A stretch of 14,640 bases of DNA from NCBI GenBank assembly GCA_044870295.1, contig JBIOYQ010000170.1:1-14640 (forward strand), written 5' to 3'. The DNA comes from AC-52 sp044870295 (GTDB taxonomy: Bacteria > Actinomycetota > UBA4738). The stretch's first letter is position 1; each line of letters begins with the position of its first letter. The notes under the pieces were generated by a model. That model made no database searches, was not told the origin of the DNA, and saw only the letters and a program-made list of their open reading frames with translations. The translations under genes and the position numbers were made by a program. This document shows, one piece after another, positions 1-7,081 of the stretch.

Positions 1-1411
1 TCACCCGGGACGGCGCCCAACCGCAGTTCTCGAGGTAGGTGGAGAACCCGATCCCGATCTGCTTCGAATCCTCCTGCTCCCGGCGAACCTGCTGCTCCTT
101 CCGCCACTGCTCGTAGCCAAGGATCTCGAGGGAGCGGTCCAGCGTGGCCGGATAGTTGCCCGAGTCGATGTCGAGCCCGCCGATGGACGGGGTCGGCTCT
201 GTGAACGGCGGCACGAAGTTCAACCGGCGGATCTCGACCGGATCCTTGCCCACCCGCTGGGCCAGCGCGTCCATGGCGTGCTCGATGGCGTAGGCGGACT
301 CCGGGCGGCCCGCTCCCCGATACGCGTCGACGGGCGTGGTGTTCGTGAACACGCCGGTGATCTCGACGCGGTAGGCCTCGCCGCCGTAACACCCGCAGAA
401 CAGGAACCCACCGAGCACGGGAGTCCCGGGGGAGATGATCCGCAAGTAGGCCCCCATGTTCGCCAGGAGGCGGACCCGGTAGCCGCGGATCTTTCCGTCC
501 TCGTCCGCGGCCAGCTCCACGTCCTGGACCTGGTCGCGCCCGTGATGCGTGGCCAGGTAGCCCTCGGACCTGGTCTCGGTCCACTTCACCGGCCGACCCA
601 GCCGCCGGGCCAGCTCCAGGGCGAGAGCCTCCTCCGGATAGACCTGGAGCTTGGACCCGAAGCCGCCCCCGACCTTGGGCGCGATGATGCGGAGCTTCGA
701 CTCCGGGATCCCCGTCGCGATCGCCATGGCCACGCGCAGGATGTGAGGGATCTGGGTGGCCGACCACATGGTGAACTGACCCATCGACGGGTTGGGTTCC
801 ACCAGGATCGAACGGGGTTCGATGGCATTTGGAATGAGGCGGCGGATCACGTTGCGTTGTTTCACCACGACCGGGGCCTCGGCGAACACCTTGTCAACCT
901 CGCCGTTGTCGTTGACCCAGGTGTAGGAGCGATTCGTCCCGATGTCGTCGTGGACCAACGCCGTGCCTTCGGCCAGCGCCGCTTCCATGTCGACGACCGC
1001 CGGCAACGGCTCGTAGTCCACGTCCACCGTCTCCGCAGCGTCCATGGCCAAGGCCCTGGACGTGGCCACCACGACGGCCACGCCGTCACCCTGGTACCGG
1101 GCCTTGTCCTTGGCCAGTGGCCAATGGGGCGGGTTCTTGATGTCCTCCGTCACCGGCCATGCCATCAGGAGCGGCCCGGCCCAGTCGAAGTCGTTGCCCG
1201 AGAACGCCGCCACGACCCCGTCCATGGCCTTCGCCTTCGACAGGTCCACGCCGTTGATCCTGGCGTGGGCGAAGGGGCTGCGAACGACCTGCATCCACAG
1301 CATGCCGGGCAGGGAGAGGTCGTCCGTGTACTTGGCCTGCCCCCTGAGCAGCTCGGGGTCTTCCTTCCGAGGGACGTCGGTCCCGACGAGGCGATCTGCG
1401 ACCTGCGCCAT
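1..1411 (-). CDS. Molybdopterin large subunit of xanthine/CO dehydrogenase family, form II CoxL-like (3' partial)
   Basis: This is the catalytic large subunit of a molybdenum hydroxylase that oxidises a small molecule and passes electrons to the 2Fe-2S partner encoded just upstream. The first 470 codons are present and the C-terminal third lies beyond position 1; the family is usually about 780 residues. The N-terminus (MAQVADRLVGTDVPRKED) is typical. A GGGFGSK cofactor loop lies at residues 248-254 (positions 650-670). The active-site loop at residues 363-369 (positions 305-325) reads AYRGAGR, the form II signature. True form I CO dehydrogenase has AYRCSFR, with a cysteine that binds copper; here that position is glycine. 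CO oxidation is therefore not supported, and purine, aldehyde or aromatic substrates are open. The ATG at 1411 is 12 bases after the small-subunit stop; a GTG at 1420 in the same frame is the alternative start. Confidence 0.9.
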   Translation of the reverse strand, partial: MAQVADRLVGTDVPRKEDPELLRGQAKYTDDLSLPGMLWMQVVRSPFAHARINGVDLSKAKAMDGVVAAFSGNDFDWAGPLLMAWPVTEDIKNPPHWPLAKDKARYQGDGVAVVVATSRALAMDAAETVDVDYEPLPAVVDMEAALAEGTALVHDDIGTNRSYTWVNDNGEVDKVFAEAPVVVKQRNVIRRLIPNAIEPRSILVEPNPSMGQFTMWSATQIPHILRVAMAIATGIPESKLRIIAPKVGGGFGSKLQVYPEEALALELARRLGRPVKWTETRSEGYLATHHGRDQVQDVELAADEDGKIRGYRVRLLANMGAYLRIISPGTPVLGGFLFCGCYGGEAYRVEITGVFTNTTPVDAYRGAGRPESAYAIEHAMDALAQRVGKDPVEIRRLNFVPPFTEPTPSIGGLDIDSGNYPATLDRSLEILGYEQWRKEQQVRREQEDSKQIGIGFSTYLENCGWAPSRV

Positions 1412-1423
1412 CTCTCCCACCCC

Positions 1424-1909
1424 TCAGCGACTGGAGGCCGGGGCGCGAAGCTCCTCGGCGGCGGCCAGGATGGCCTTGACGATGTTCTGGTAGCCCGTGC
1501 AGCGGCAGAGGTTGCCCTCCAGGCCCAGCCGCACGGACTCGTCGGTGAGGTCGGGGTCCTCCTCGATCAGGCTGGCCGCGGCCATGATCATCCCTGGTGT
1601 GCAGTAGCCGCACTGCAGGCCGTGATGCTCGTGGAAGGCCTGTTGGATGGGGTGCAACTCACCGTTCGTAGCCATGCCTTCGATCGTGGTGACGTCTCGA
1701 CCGTCGGCCTGGACCGCCAGCATGGTGCAGGACTTCACGGATTGACCGTCGACCAGGACCGTGCACGAGCCGCACGTGGACGTGTCGCACCCGACGTTGG
1801 TACCGGTGAGGCCGATGGTCTCCCGGATGAAATAGACCAGCAGCTGACGGGGCTCCACGTCCGCTTCGTGCCGGGTGCCGTTGACGGTGACGGAGATGTG
1901 TCGGGACAC
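1424..1909 (-). CDS. 2Fe-2S small subunit of molybdenum hydroxylase (CoxS-like)
   Basis: This 161-residue iron-sulfur subunit carries electrons from the molybdenum site to the flavin subunit. The N-terminal plant-ferredoxin-type cluster uses C41, C46, C49 and C61 (GCDTSTCGSC, then C61). The C-terminal all-alpha cluster uses C100, C103, C135 and C137 (QCGYCTPGM and LCRCTGYQ). All eight ligands are present and the length is normal. The start is GTG at 1909, with a purine-rich GGAGGGGG ribosome-binding site just upstream. The gene lies directly before the large subunit and is almost certainly cotranscribed with it. No FAD (medium) subunit lies between or before them; it may be downstream, outside the window. 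Confidence 0.95.
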   Translation of the reverse strand: MSRHISVTVNGTRHEADVEPRQLLVYFIRETIGLTGTNVGCDTSTCGSCTVLVDGQSVKSCTMLAVQADGRDVTTIEGMATNGELHPIQQAFHEHHGLQCGYCTPGMIMAAASLIEEDPDLTDESVRLGLEGNLCRCTGYQNIVKAILAAAEELRAPASSR

Positions 1910-1988
1910 GACGACCCCCTCCCCCCAGGCGGATTGAGGGCCGCAGTGTACCCCGGTGCGTTACCGAGGGTGAATCCGGCTCGTGGGC

Positions 1989-3296
1989 TCAGACGCCGGC
2001 CAGGGCAGCGGCGGTCTTCTCGACCGCCTCCGTGAGTTCGGCGTCGGTGATGACGAAGGGCGGGCCGAACATGATCAGGTCGCCGTTCACGCCGTCCGCG
2101 CACCCAGTCGAGGAGTAGAGGAGCAGGCCAGCATCGCGGGCGGCGGCCACCACGCGCTCGGTCGACCTCTCCGATCGGTCGAAGGGCGCCTTGGTCGCCC
2201 GGTCCGCGACCAGCTCCACGCCGACCATCAGGCCCAGGCCGCGCACGTCCCCGACGTGAGGGTCCTCGGCCAGCGCCGATGTCAGCTCCTTCAGGAGCCG
2301 CTCCCCCTTCGCCGCGCTGGCCTCGACCATGTTTTCGTGGCGCAAGACCTTCAGGACGGCCCGGCCGACGGCCGCGCCGACGACCGAATGCGAGTACGTG
2401 AACCCGTGCACGAACCCCCCTGTGGCGACGGCCTCGAAGACGTCGCCCGAGCACGCCGTGAGGCCGAGGGGCCAGTAGCCTGACGAACACCCCTTGCCCG
2501 CGATGAGGATGTCGGGTCGCAGCCCCCAGTGCTCGCTGCCGAACCACGTCCCCGTTCGCCCGAACCCGGTCATGACCTCGTCGGCGATCACCAGGACGCC
2601 GTGCCGTCGGCACACCTCGGCCACGGCCGGCCAGTAGTCGTCGGGCGGGACGGCGGCGCCGAGGGTCGCCCCGGCCACCGGTTCGGCGATGAAGCACGCC
2701 ACCGTATCGGGGCCGGCGTCCAGGATGGCTCGCTCCAGCTCGCCGGCCAGCCCGGCGCCGCATGCCTGCGGATGCTCCGGCATCCGGCATCGATATTCGT
2801 AGGCGGGGGAGACGTGCAGGGAGCGACCCAGCCACGGTTCGTAGGGTCGGCGGAGCGGTTCGCGCCCGGACGCATCCAACGCCCCGAGCGTGTTCCCGTG
2901 GTACGAGCCCCATCGCGCGATCACCTTCGACCGGTGCGGCTCGCCCCGTGCCAGATGGTAGGCCCGAGCCAGCTTGAGCGCGGTCTCCGTCGCCTCGCTC
3001 CCACCGGACACGGGATAGATGCGCGCGCCTTCCATGGGAAGGAGTGGCGCCAGCTCCTCTGCGTAGGCCTCCAGCGCCTCGCTGGTGAACTGGGTGCCGT
3101 GGGCGTAACTGACCTTCGCGGCCTGGTCGGCCATGGCCCGGACGACCTCGGCCCTGCCGTGCCCGATGCCGACGACGATGGCGCCGCCGGCCGCGTCCAG
3201 ATAGCGCTTCCCGGTGGTGTCCCACAGCGACGCCCCCTCCGCGCGAGCGACCGTGGGCAGGTCGCGACCGAACACGCGCGGGAACACGTGGCTCAT
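1989..3296 (-). CDS. Class III PLP-dependent aminotransferase, substrate unknown
   Basis: This 435-residue fold-type I aminotransferase moves the amino group of an omega-amino acid, amine or related donor to a keto acid. The PLP-pyridine aspartate is D239 in VIADEVMTGFGRTG and the Schiff-base lysine is K268 in IAGKGCSSGYWPLG. The phosphate-cup region is PVSGGSEATETA (about 95-106). The C-terminus (LIMFGPPFVIT) is typical of the broad group annotated as aspartate or omega-amino acid:pyruvate aminotransferases, so the substrate cannot be set from sequence. The ATG at 3296 has no clear Shine-Dalgarno site, but TACGCT ends 8 bases upstream and suggests leaderless expression. The hydroxylase small subunit starts 79 bases after its stop, so cotranscription with that pair is possible. 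It is only distantly similar to the aminotransferase at 8016-9386. Confidence 0.92.
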   Translation of the reverse strand: MSHVFPRVFGRDLPTVARAEGASLWDTTGKRYLDAAGGAIVVGIGHGRAEVVRAMADQAAKVSYAHGTQFTSEALEAYAEELAPLLPMEGARIYPVSGGSEATETALKLARAYHLARGEPHRSKVIARWGSYHGNTLGALDASGREPLRRPYEPWLGRSLHVSPAYEYRCRMPEHPQACGAGLAGELERAILDAGPDTVACFIAEPVAGATLGAAVPPDDYWPAVAEVCRRHGVLVIADEVMTGFGRTGTWFGSEHWGLRPDILIAGKGCSSGYWPLGLTACSGDVFEAVATGGFVHGFTYSHSVVGAAVGRAVLKVLRHENMVEASAAKGERLLKELTSALAEDPHVGDVRGLGLMVGVELVADRATKAPFDRSERSTERVVAAARDAGLLLYSSTGCADGVNGDLIMFGPPFVITDAELTEAVEKTAAALAGV

Positions 3297-3304
3297 CGCA
3301 CCAC

Positions 3305-3310
3305 AGCGTA
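3305..3310 (-). promoter_or_regulatory. Candidate -10 element for a leaderless aminotransferase transcript
   Basis: On the minus strand this reads TACGCT, a TAnnnT match, with 8 bases between it and the ATG at 3296. That spacing puts the transcription start at or next to the start codon. No Shine-Dalgarno sequence is seen in the gap. A matching -35 box was not found. Confidence 0.35.
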
Positions 3311-3321
3311 CAGGGGAGTCT

Positions 3322-3362
3322 GGCCTGCTCAGGCCTTCCGTCCGGGGGGCCGACCGGCCCCC
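3322..3362 (-). terminator. Two tandem GC-rich hairpins after the lipoprotein gene, possible terminator
   Basis: Just past the lipoprotein stop on the minus strand lie two short inverted repeats. Positions 3345-3362 form a 7-bp stem (GGGGGCC / GGCCCCC) with a 4-base loop. Positions 3322-3335 form a 5-bp stem (GGCCT / AGGCC) with a 4-base loop. There is no U-tract, so classical intrinsic termination is not assured; GC-rich organisms often terminate at such structures. They separate the lipoprotein from the aminotransferase, which has its own candidate promoter. Confidence 0.35.
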
Positions 3363-3372
3363 GTGACCCTCA

Positions 3373-4602
3373 TCAAGCGACGCCTTCGTCGACCGTGAAG
3401 TCGGGTATGGGCGGAGGCGGCAGGGGCTCGGGGATCCGAACGGCCGCTCGGTCCACGCCGTCGGCGACCAGCGTGGGGGTCGCGCCCGTGGCGATCGGTG
3501 CGATCCACATCTTCAGGGGTCCGCTGCAACCGCCCTCCGCGACCAGGACCGTCGACGCGTCGAGCCATCCCACGACGGACGTTGGCCCCGTCGCCGCGGG
3601 CAGCAACGAGGACCCGGCCGTCGAATCGAGGTGGGAGAGGGTCGCCACGCGATCGGCGCAGCCCGTGCCGGTGTCCAGCGCCATGGCCGCGCCGTCGGGG
3701 CCGGGGACCATCCGCAGCACGTCCTGCTTCCCGAGCCACAGTCCGGTGGTGACGTGGGTCTGCCCGAGCTCTTCGCGCGAGATCATCGTCGTTCCGTTGG
3801 CGAGGTGAGCGCCGTAGTACAGCCCGGACCCGTCGGGGGCGAACGCGATCGGGCCGAACACCGTCCCCTCTTCGCTCCAGATGAGCCTGGTCGGAGTCTG
3901 GCCGGTGTTCGTGGACACCCACACCGCCGAGCCCTCGAAATCGGTCATCACGAACCCGAACGCCCCTCCCGACGGGTGATACACGACCTCCTGGAACGCG
4001 ATGTCTGCGTGCGATGGGAAATGCCCCTCTTCCTCCGCCGGCGTGACGTCCTGGAATGTGGTGCTCCCTACCCGGGCCTTCTCCAGGCGCTTGCCGTCCG
4101 GGTCGATGAAGACCAGCGCCAGGCCTTCGGGCCGGCCCCACGAGACCTCGGGCGGATCGACCGACCCGGCGGGTCGTGACACGTCGACCCCCACGCCGCG
4201 CACCTCGAGGCCGCCCACCACGACGCGGTCGGCTCGCGGCCCCCATGCGAACGGCCCCGGGTCCGCCACCTTGAAGAGACAGGTGAGCTCTGCACCGTTC
4301 GGCGCCACCGCCCACGCCCGACCCTCGGCGACGAAGGCGATGGTGGCCCCGGCCGACGGCGTCGCTTCGTCACACCCGACTGGAAGCGAAGCGACCAACG
4401 CTGCTTGTGCCGTCACCGAAGGAGAGGGCGACGTCGAAGCGGTCGGGATCGGTGAGGACGTGGACGAGCTCGTCGGGGTTGCCTGGTTGCCCCCGCCGCC
4501 GCACGCGCCCGCCACCACCGCCAGCGCGAGTACGAAGGCGGAGGTCAGACGTCGGCGCGAGCGACGGGGACGCCGCACCCCTCCAAGCGGTGGGGCGCTC
4601 AT
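3373..4602 (-). CDS. Predicted lipoprotein with TolB/WD40-like beta-propeller body
   Basis: This 409-residue exported protein has no function I can name. The N-terminus has an arginine-rich n-region (about 9-18), a hydrophobic stretch (SAFVLALAVV) and a lipobox-like AGAC, with C34 as the likely lipidated residue. A Ser/Thr/Pro-rich linker follows (about 41-65), as expected for a surface tether. The rest shows repeated beta-strand blocks such as IAFVAEGRAWAVAPNG, FAWGPRADRVVVGG, IAFAPDGSGLYYG and VPGPDGAAMALD, the pattern of PD40/TolB-type propellers. I chose ATG 4602 over an in-frame start at 4677 because it places the signal sequence near the terminus and has a -10 element 6 bases upstream. 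It is divergent from the MFS exporter with a 68-base gap. It could be a binding or sensing protein. Confidence 0.8.
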   Translation of the reverse strand: MSAPPLGGVRRPRRSRRRLTSAFVLALAVVAGACGGGGNQATPTSSSTSSPIPTASTSPSPSVTAQAALVASLPVGCDEATPSAGATIAFVAEGRAWAVAPNGAELTCLFKVADPGPFAWGPRADRVVVGGLEVRGVGVDVSRPAGSVDPPEVSWGRPEGLALVFIDPDGKRLEKARVGSTTFQDVTPAEEEGHFPSHADIAFQEVVYHPSGGAFGFVMTDFEGSAVWVSTNTGQTPTRLIWSEEGTVFGPIAFAPDGSGLYYGAHLANGTTMISREELGQTHVTTGLWLGKQDVLRMVPGPDGAAMALDTGTGCADRVATLSHLDSTAGSSLLPAATGPTSVVGWLDASTVLVAEGGCSGPLKMWIAPIATGATPTLVADGVDRAAVRIPEPLPPPPIPDFTVDEGVA

Positions 4603-4608
4603 GGGCCG

Positions 4609-4614
4609 ATGGTA
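4609..4614 (-). promoter_or_regulatory. Candidate -10 element for a leaderless lipoprotein transcript
   Basis: On the minus strand this reads TACCAT, with 6 bases (CGGCCC) before the ATG at 4602. The position implies a leaderless mRNA and supports that ATG over the upstream in-frame one. No good -35 box or Shine-Dalgarno site was found. Confidence 0.35.
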
Positions 4615-4656
4615 CGCCCGCCCGGAGCCGGGGGGAAGCCCGTCGGTGTCGGCGTT

Positions 4657-4662
4657 TATCAT
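4657..4662 (+). promoter_or_regulatory. Candidate -10 element for a leaderless MFS exporter transcript
   Basis: TATCAT lies 8 bases before the ATG at 4671, so transcription should start at or within a base or two of the start codon. No Shine-Dalgarno site precedes the gene. It shares the 68-base divergent gap with the lipoprotein -10 element. Confidence 0.4.
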
Positions 4663-4670
4663 GCGGTCAC

Positions 4671-6035
4671 ATGGCATCCGCAGTCGCTCCGGCCGCGCCC
4701 CAGCGCCTGTCTCCGGACTTCTGGAAGTTCTGGACCGGGCAGACCATCTCGCAGCTGGGCAGCTCCTTCACCCAGTTCGCCACCCCATTGCTGATCTTCA
4801 AGCTGACCCGTTCAGCGGTGAACCTGGGCATCGCCACCGCGGCCACGTTCATCCCCTACCTGCTATTCGGCCTGATCATCGGGGCGTGGGTCGACCGGCT
4901 CAACCGCAAGCGGCTCATGATCGCCGTGGACCTGTTGCGGGCCGGGGTGATCGCGCTCATCCCGCTGCTGTCGGTGCTGAACGTGCTGGAGGTCTGGCAC
5001 ATCTACCTCATCGGGTTTGCCAGCTCCACGCTCACGATCTTCTTCGAGGCGAGCGAGTTCGCCGCCATCCCCAGCCTGGTCGGCCAGGACGACCTGGTCA
5101 CCGCCAACGGGCGGATCCAGGCCAGCTACTCCGGCGCGGCCGTGGCAGGTCCCTTGCTGGCCGGCCTCTTGCTGGCCGTGGTGAAGATCGAAACGGTGTT
5201 CCTGGTGGACGCGCTGTCGTTCGTCGCCTCCGCGTACTCGCTCGGTCTGGTGAGCTCCAGCTTCAACAAGGAGCAGGGCGAGGAACGGAAGTCATCCACC
5301 ATCCGCAGCGACGTGGCCGAAGGGCTGCGCTACGTCCTGCGCCACCCGGCGCTCCGGAACATCTCGGCCATGATGGCGCTGTTCAACTTCATCACCATCA
5401 CGACGTTCACGCAGCTGGTGCTGTTCGCGAAGGAGCGGCTGGACGCGACGGACGCCATGGTGGGAATCCTGTTCTCGGCCGGGAGCCTCGGCGTGGTGGT
5501 GCTGGGGCTGCTGGCCGGCCGAATCCGGAAGCACCTGAAGTTCGGGCCTGCGGCGCTGGGATCGCTGTTCATCATCGGGCTGTTGACCGTGGCGTTCGCC
5601 GTCAACCGGATGTACTGGCTCGCGCTGGTGCTGTGGGGGCTCGGCCAAGGGCTCGGCATCTTCTTCAATATCAACACCGGCTCGCTCCGACAGGCCATCG
5701 TCCCGAACCATTTGCTGGGCCGGATCATCAGCATCGCGGGCGTATTGGCGTGGTCGGCCATCCCGTTGGGCAGCCTGCTCGGGGGGTTCGCCGTGCACTG
5801 GACCGGCAGCGTGGCGCTGGTCTATGGCGTGATCGGCGTGATCTCCTCGGCCATCGCGGTGTGGTTCTTCTTCTTCTCCCCCCTGGGTCATGCCGAGCGG
5901 TATCTGCCGGGCGGGGACCTCGCCGCTCCGCCGGAGGAAGCGACAGGCGTGCCGTTGACCGAGGTGCCGGTCGAACCCGCCCCGACGTTCGGCGAGGCCA
6001 GCGAATCACCTGCACCGACCCACCCGGCATCCTGA
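4671..6035 (+). CDS. MFS transporter, DHA3-like multidrug/metabolite exporter
   Basis: This 454-residue inner-membrane protein of the major facilitator superfamily probably exports a drug, siderophore or metabolite by proton antiport. About 12 hydrophobic segments are visible. The loop 2-3 motif A is GAWVDRLNRKR (residues 71-81). The segment FFEASEFAAIPSLV, at the end of transmembrane segment 4 and the following loop, is typical of the DHA3 (MefA/EntS-like) branch. A long central loop (about 205-225) separates the halves. After the last membrane segment comes a Pro/Glu/Thr-rich tail of about 45 residues, probably disordered. ATG 4671 fits the -10 element 8 bases upstream. The gene stands alone; the next gene on this strand has its own ribosome-binding site. 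The substrate cannot be predicted. Confidence 0.92.
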   Translation: MASAVAPAAPQRLSPDFWKFWTGQTISQLGSSFTQFATPLLIFKLTRSAVNLGIATAATFIPYLLFGLIIGAWVDRLNRKRLMIAVDLLRAGVIALIPLLSVLNVLEVWHIYLIGFASSTLTIFFEASEFAAIPSLVGQDDLVTANGRIQASYSGAAVAGPLLAGLLLAVVKIETVFLVDALSFVASAYSLGLVSSSFNKEQGEERKSSTIRSDVAEGLRYVLRHPALRNISAMMALFNFITITTFTQLVLFAKERLDATDAMVGILFSAGSLGVVVLGLLAGRIRKHLKFGPAALGSLFIIGLLTVAFAVNRMYWLALVLWGLGQGLGIFFNINTGSLRQAIVPNHLLGRIISIAGVLAWSAIPLGSLLGGFAVHWTGSVALVYGVIGVISSAIAVWFFFFSPLGHAERYLPGGDLAAPPEEATGVPLTEVPVEPAPTFGEASESPAPTHPAS

Positions 6036-6144
6036 GGAACGGAACCACCTTCGTGGGATAGGCGGTCTCTCGGGCGCGGCTGTGCCGGCTCTCAGGTTCC
6101 TCTTTGGTGGCGTCCCGAGAATGGCGCGCGTTCCAGACGCCCGC

Positions 6145-6153
6145 GGAAGGGAG
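6145..6153 (+). promoter_or_regulatory. Ribosome-binding site of the zinc-ribbon gene
   Basis: GGAAGGGAG lies 8 bases before the ATG at 6162, near-ideal spacing. It is one of the clearest Shine-Dalgarno sites in the window and is a main reason to call the short gene that follows. Confidence 0.6.
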
Positions 6154-6161
6154 CGCAGTCC

Positions 6162-6329
6162 ATGCCGAGGTGTCCAGCCTGTTCGTCGGTCCGCATCGTC
6201 GTGCTCGTCGACGTCACGCGCCGAGCGTTCTGCACCCGGTGCGGCACGCGGTGGATCCAGGAGGGCTCGGTCCAGCGAGGAGTCCAGCGGATGCGCCTGG
6301 TGCCACGACCTAGACCCACGACGACCTAG
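6162..6329 (+). CDS. Small zinc-ribbon protein, 55 residues, function unknown
   Basis: This short gene encodes a protein with two CxxC knuckles: C4-P-A-C7 and C24-T-R-C27, followed by GTRW. The 16-residue spacing holds alternating hydrophobic residues (VRIVVLVDV), as in a rubredoxin-like or zinc-ribbon hairpin that binds one Zn2+. The C-terminal 20 residues are basic (five arginines, several prolines), which could suit nucleic-acid or protein contact. Support comes from the strong ribosome-binding site at 6145-6153, an intact frame, and third-codon-position GC of about 80%, like real genes here. The stop (TAG 6327-6329) overlaps the stop of the convergent CoA-transferase gene within one CTAG. 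The gene lies 126 bases after the MFS exporter and could be cotranscribed. I do not recognise a named family; a redox or metal-storage role is also possible. Confidence 0.72.
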   Translation: MPRCPACSSVRIVVLVDVTRRAFCTRCGTRWIQEGSVQRGVQRMRLVPRPRPTTT

Positions 6330-7081
6330 CGGGTGTAGGCGCCCTCGGGGTCCAGCTCCTCGCGGATCAGGCGAAGCTCTTCGTTGGAAGGCGGTGGCGT
6401 CTCCGGAACGTCGTCCTCCGCCTTGATCACCCAGCCGGTGTTCTCTCTGATCTGGTCGATCCCGATGCCGGGATGGCGGCTGGCCAGATGCATCCGCCCG
6501 TCGTCGCCGAACTGGTACACGCCCAGGTTCGTCACCACGATGCTCGGACCGCCACCCCAGCCGACGGGGCGGGTGCCCTGGAGATGCCCGGGGCTGGTCA
6601 CGAAGTCGACCTTCTCGACGAACGAACGTGTCGACTGCGGCATGATCACGAATACCTGCTTGGCGTTGATGGCGATCTCGCACGCCCCGCCCGAGCCGGG
6701 CAGCCGCACCTTCGGGCCGTCGTAGCCGCCGATGACTGTGGTGTTGATGTTTCCGTATCGATCGATCTGCGAGGCGCCCAGGAAACCGACGTCGATCAGG
6801 CCGCCCTGGAGGTAGTACGAGAACAGCTCGAACTGGCTGGTGACCAGCGTCGAGCGGCTGACCAGGGTGGGGTCGCCGATGGAGAGGGGCAGCCTGGCCG
6901 GGGCCGAACCGAACACGCCGGCCTCGTAGACCAGCTCCAGATCCGGGGCGACCGTCCGCTTCGCCAGGTTGCAGGCGATGTTGGGCGGGCCGACGCCGAC
7001 GAAGCACACCCGCTGCCCCGCGAGCTGTCGGGCCGACGCCACGATCATCATCTCGTTCGGCGTGTACGCAGGTTCGCTCAC
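6326..7081 (-). CDS. CoA-transferase beta subunit, glutaconate CoA-transferase B-like
   Basis: This 251-residue beta subunit belongs to the heteromeric class I CoA-transferases, which swap CoA between an acyl-CoA and a free carboxylate. From memory it aligns end to end with GctB of Acidaminococcus fermentans, including TNKEM/TPNEM, GASQIDRYGNIN, SGGA, VDFVTSPG and the C-terminal LIREELDPEGAY. The catalytic glutamate that forms the enzyme-CoA thioester is expected at E53 in LVYEAGVFG, matching VESG of GctB. The start is GTG 7081, which overlaps the alpha-subunit stop in GTGA, with GGGAG 6 bases upstream; the tight overlap implies equimolar coupled translation. A longer in-frame start at 7141 lies inside the alpha gene and is unlikely. 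The substrate is not fixed: glutaconate, glutarate or other dicarboxylates are options, and the fold is also used by IpdAB ring hydrolases. Confidence 0.88.
   Translation of the reverse strand: MSEPAYTPNEMMIVASARQLAGQRVCFVGVGPPNIACNLAKRTVAPDLELVYEAGVFGSAPARLPLSIGDPTLVSRSTLVTSQFELFSYYLQGGLIDVGFLGASQIDRYGNINTTVIGGYDGPKVRLPGSGGACEIAINAKQVFVIMPQSTRSFVEKVDFVTSPGHLQGTRPVGWGGGPSIVVTNLGVYQFGDDGRMHLASRHPGIGIDQIRENTGWVIKAEDDVPETPPPSNEELRLIREELDPEGAYTR

Noticed and set aside
1950..1971. Imperfect hairpin between the aminotransferase and CoxS
   Set aside because: The stem needs a bulge and has no U-tract. It is too weak to call a terminator.
278..2035. Open frame of 585 codons on the plus strand
   Set aside because: It is antisense to the hydroxylase large and small subunits, whose cofactor motifs are intact. 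Long antisense frames are common in GC-rich genes, and the product is repetitive in His, Arg, Gly and Val with no domain.
4001..6061. Open frame of 686 codons on the plus strand overlapping the lipoprotein and the MFS gene
   Set aside because: It crosses a divergent promoter region and is a shifted frame of the MFS gene. The product is arginine- and glycine-rich without recognisable features.
6068..6120. 7-bp inverted repeat TCTCGGG / CCCGAGA with a small inner hairpin, between the MFS and zinc-ribbon genes
   Set aside because: The 39-base spacing and short arms are expected by chance in GC-rich DNA. I see no conserved riboswitch-like core.
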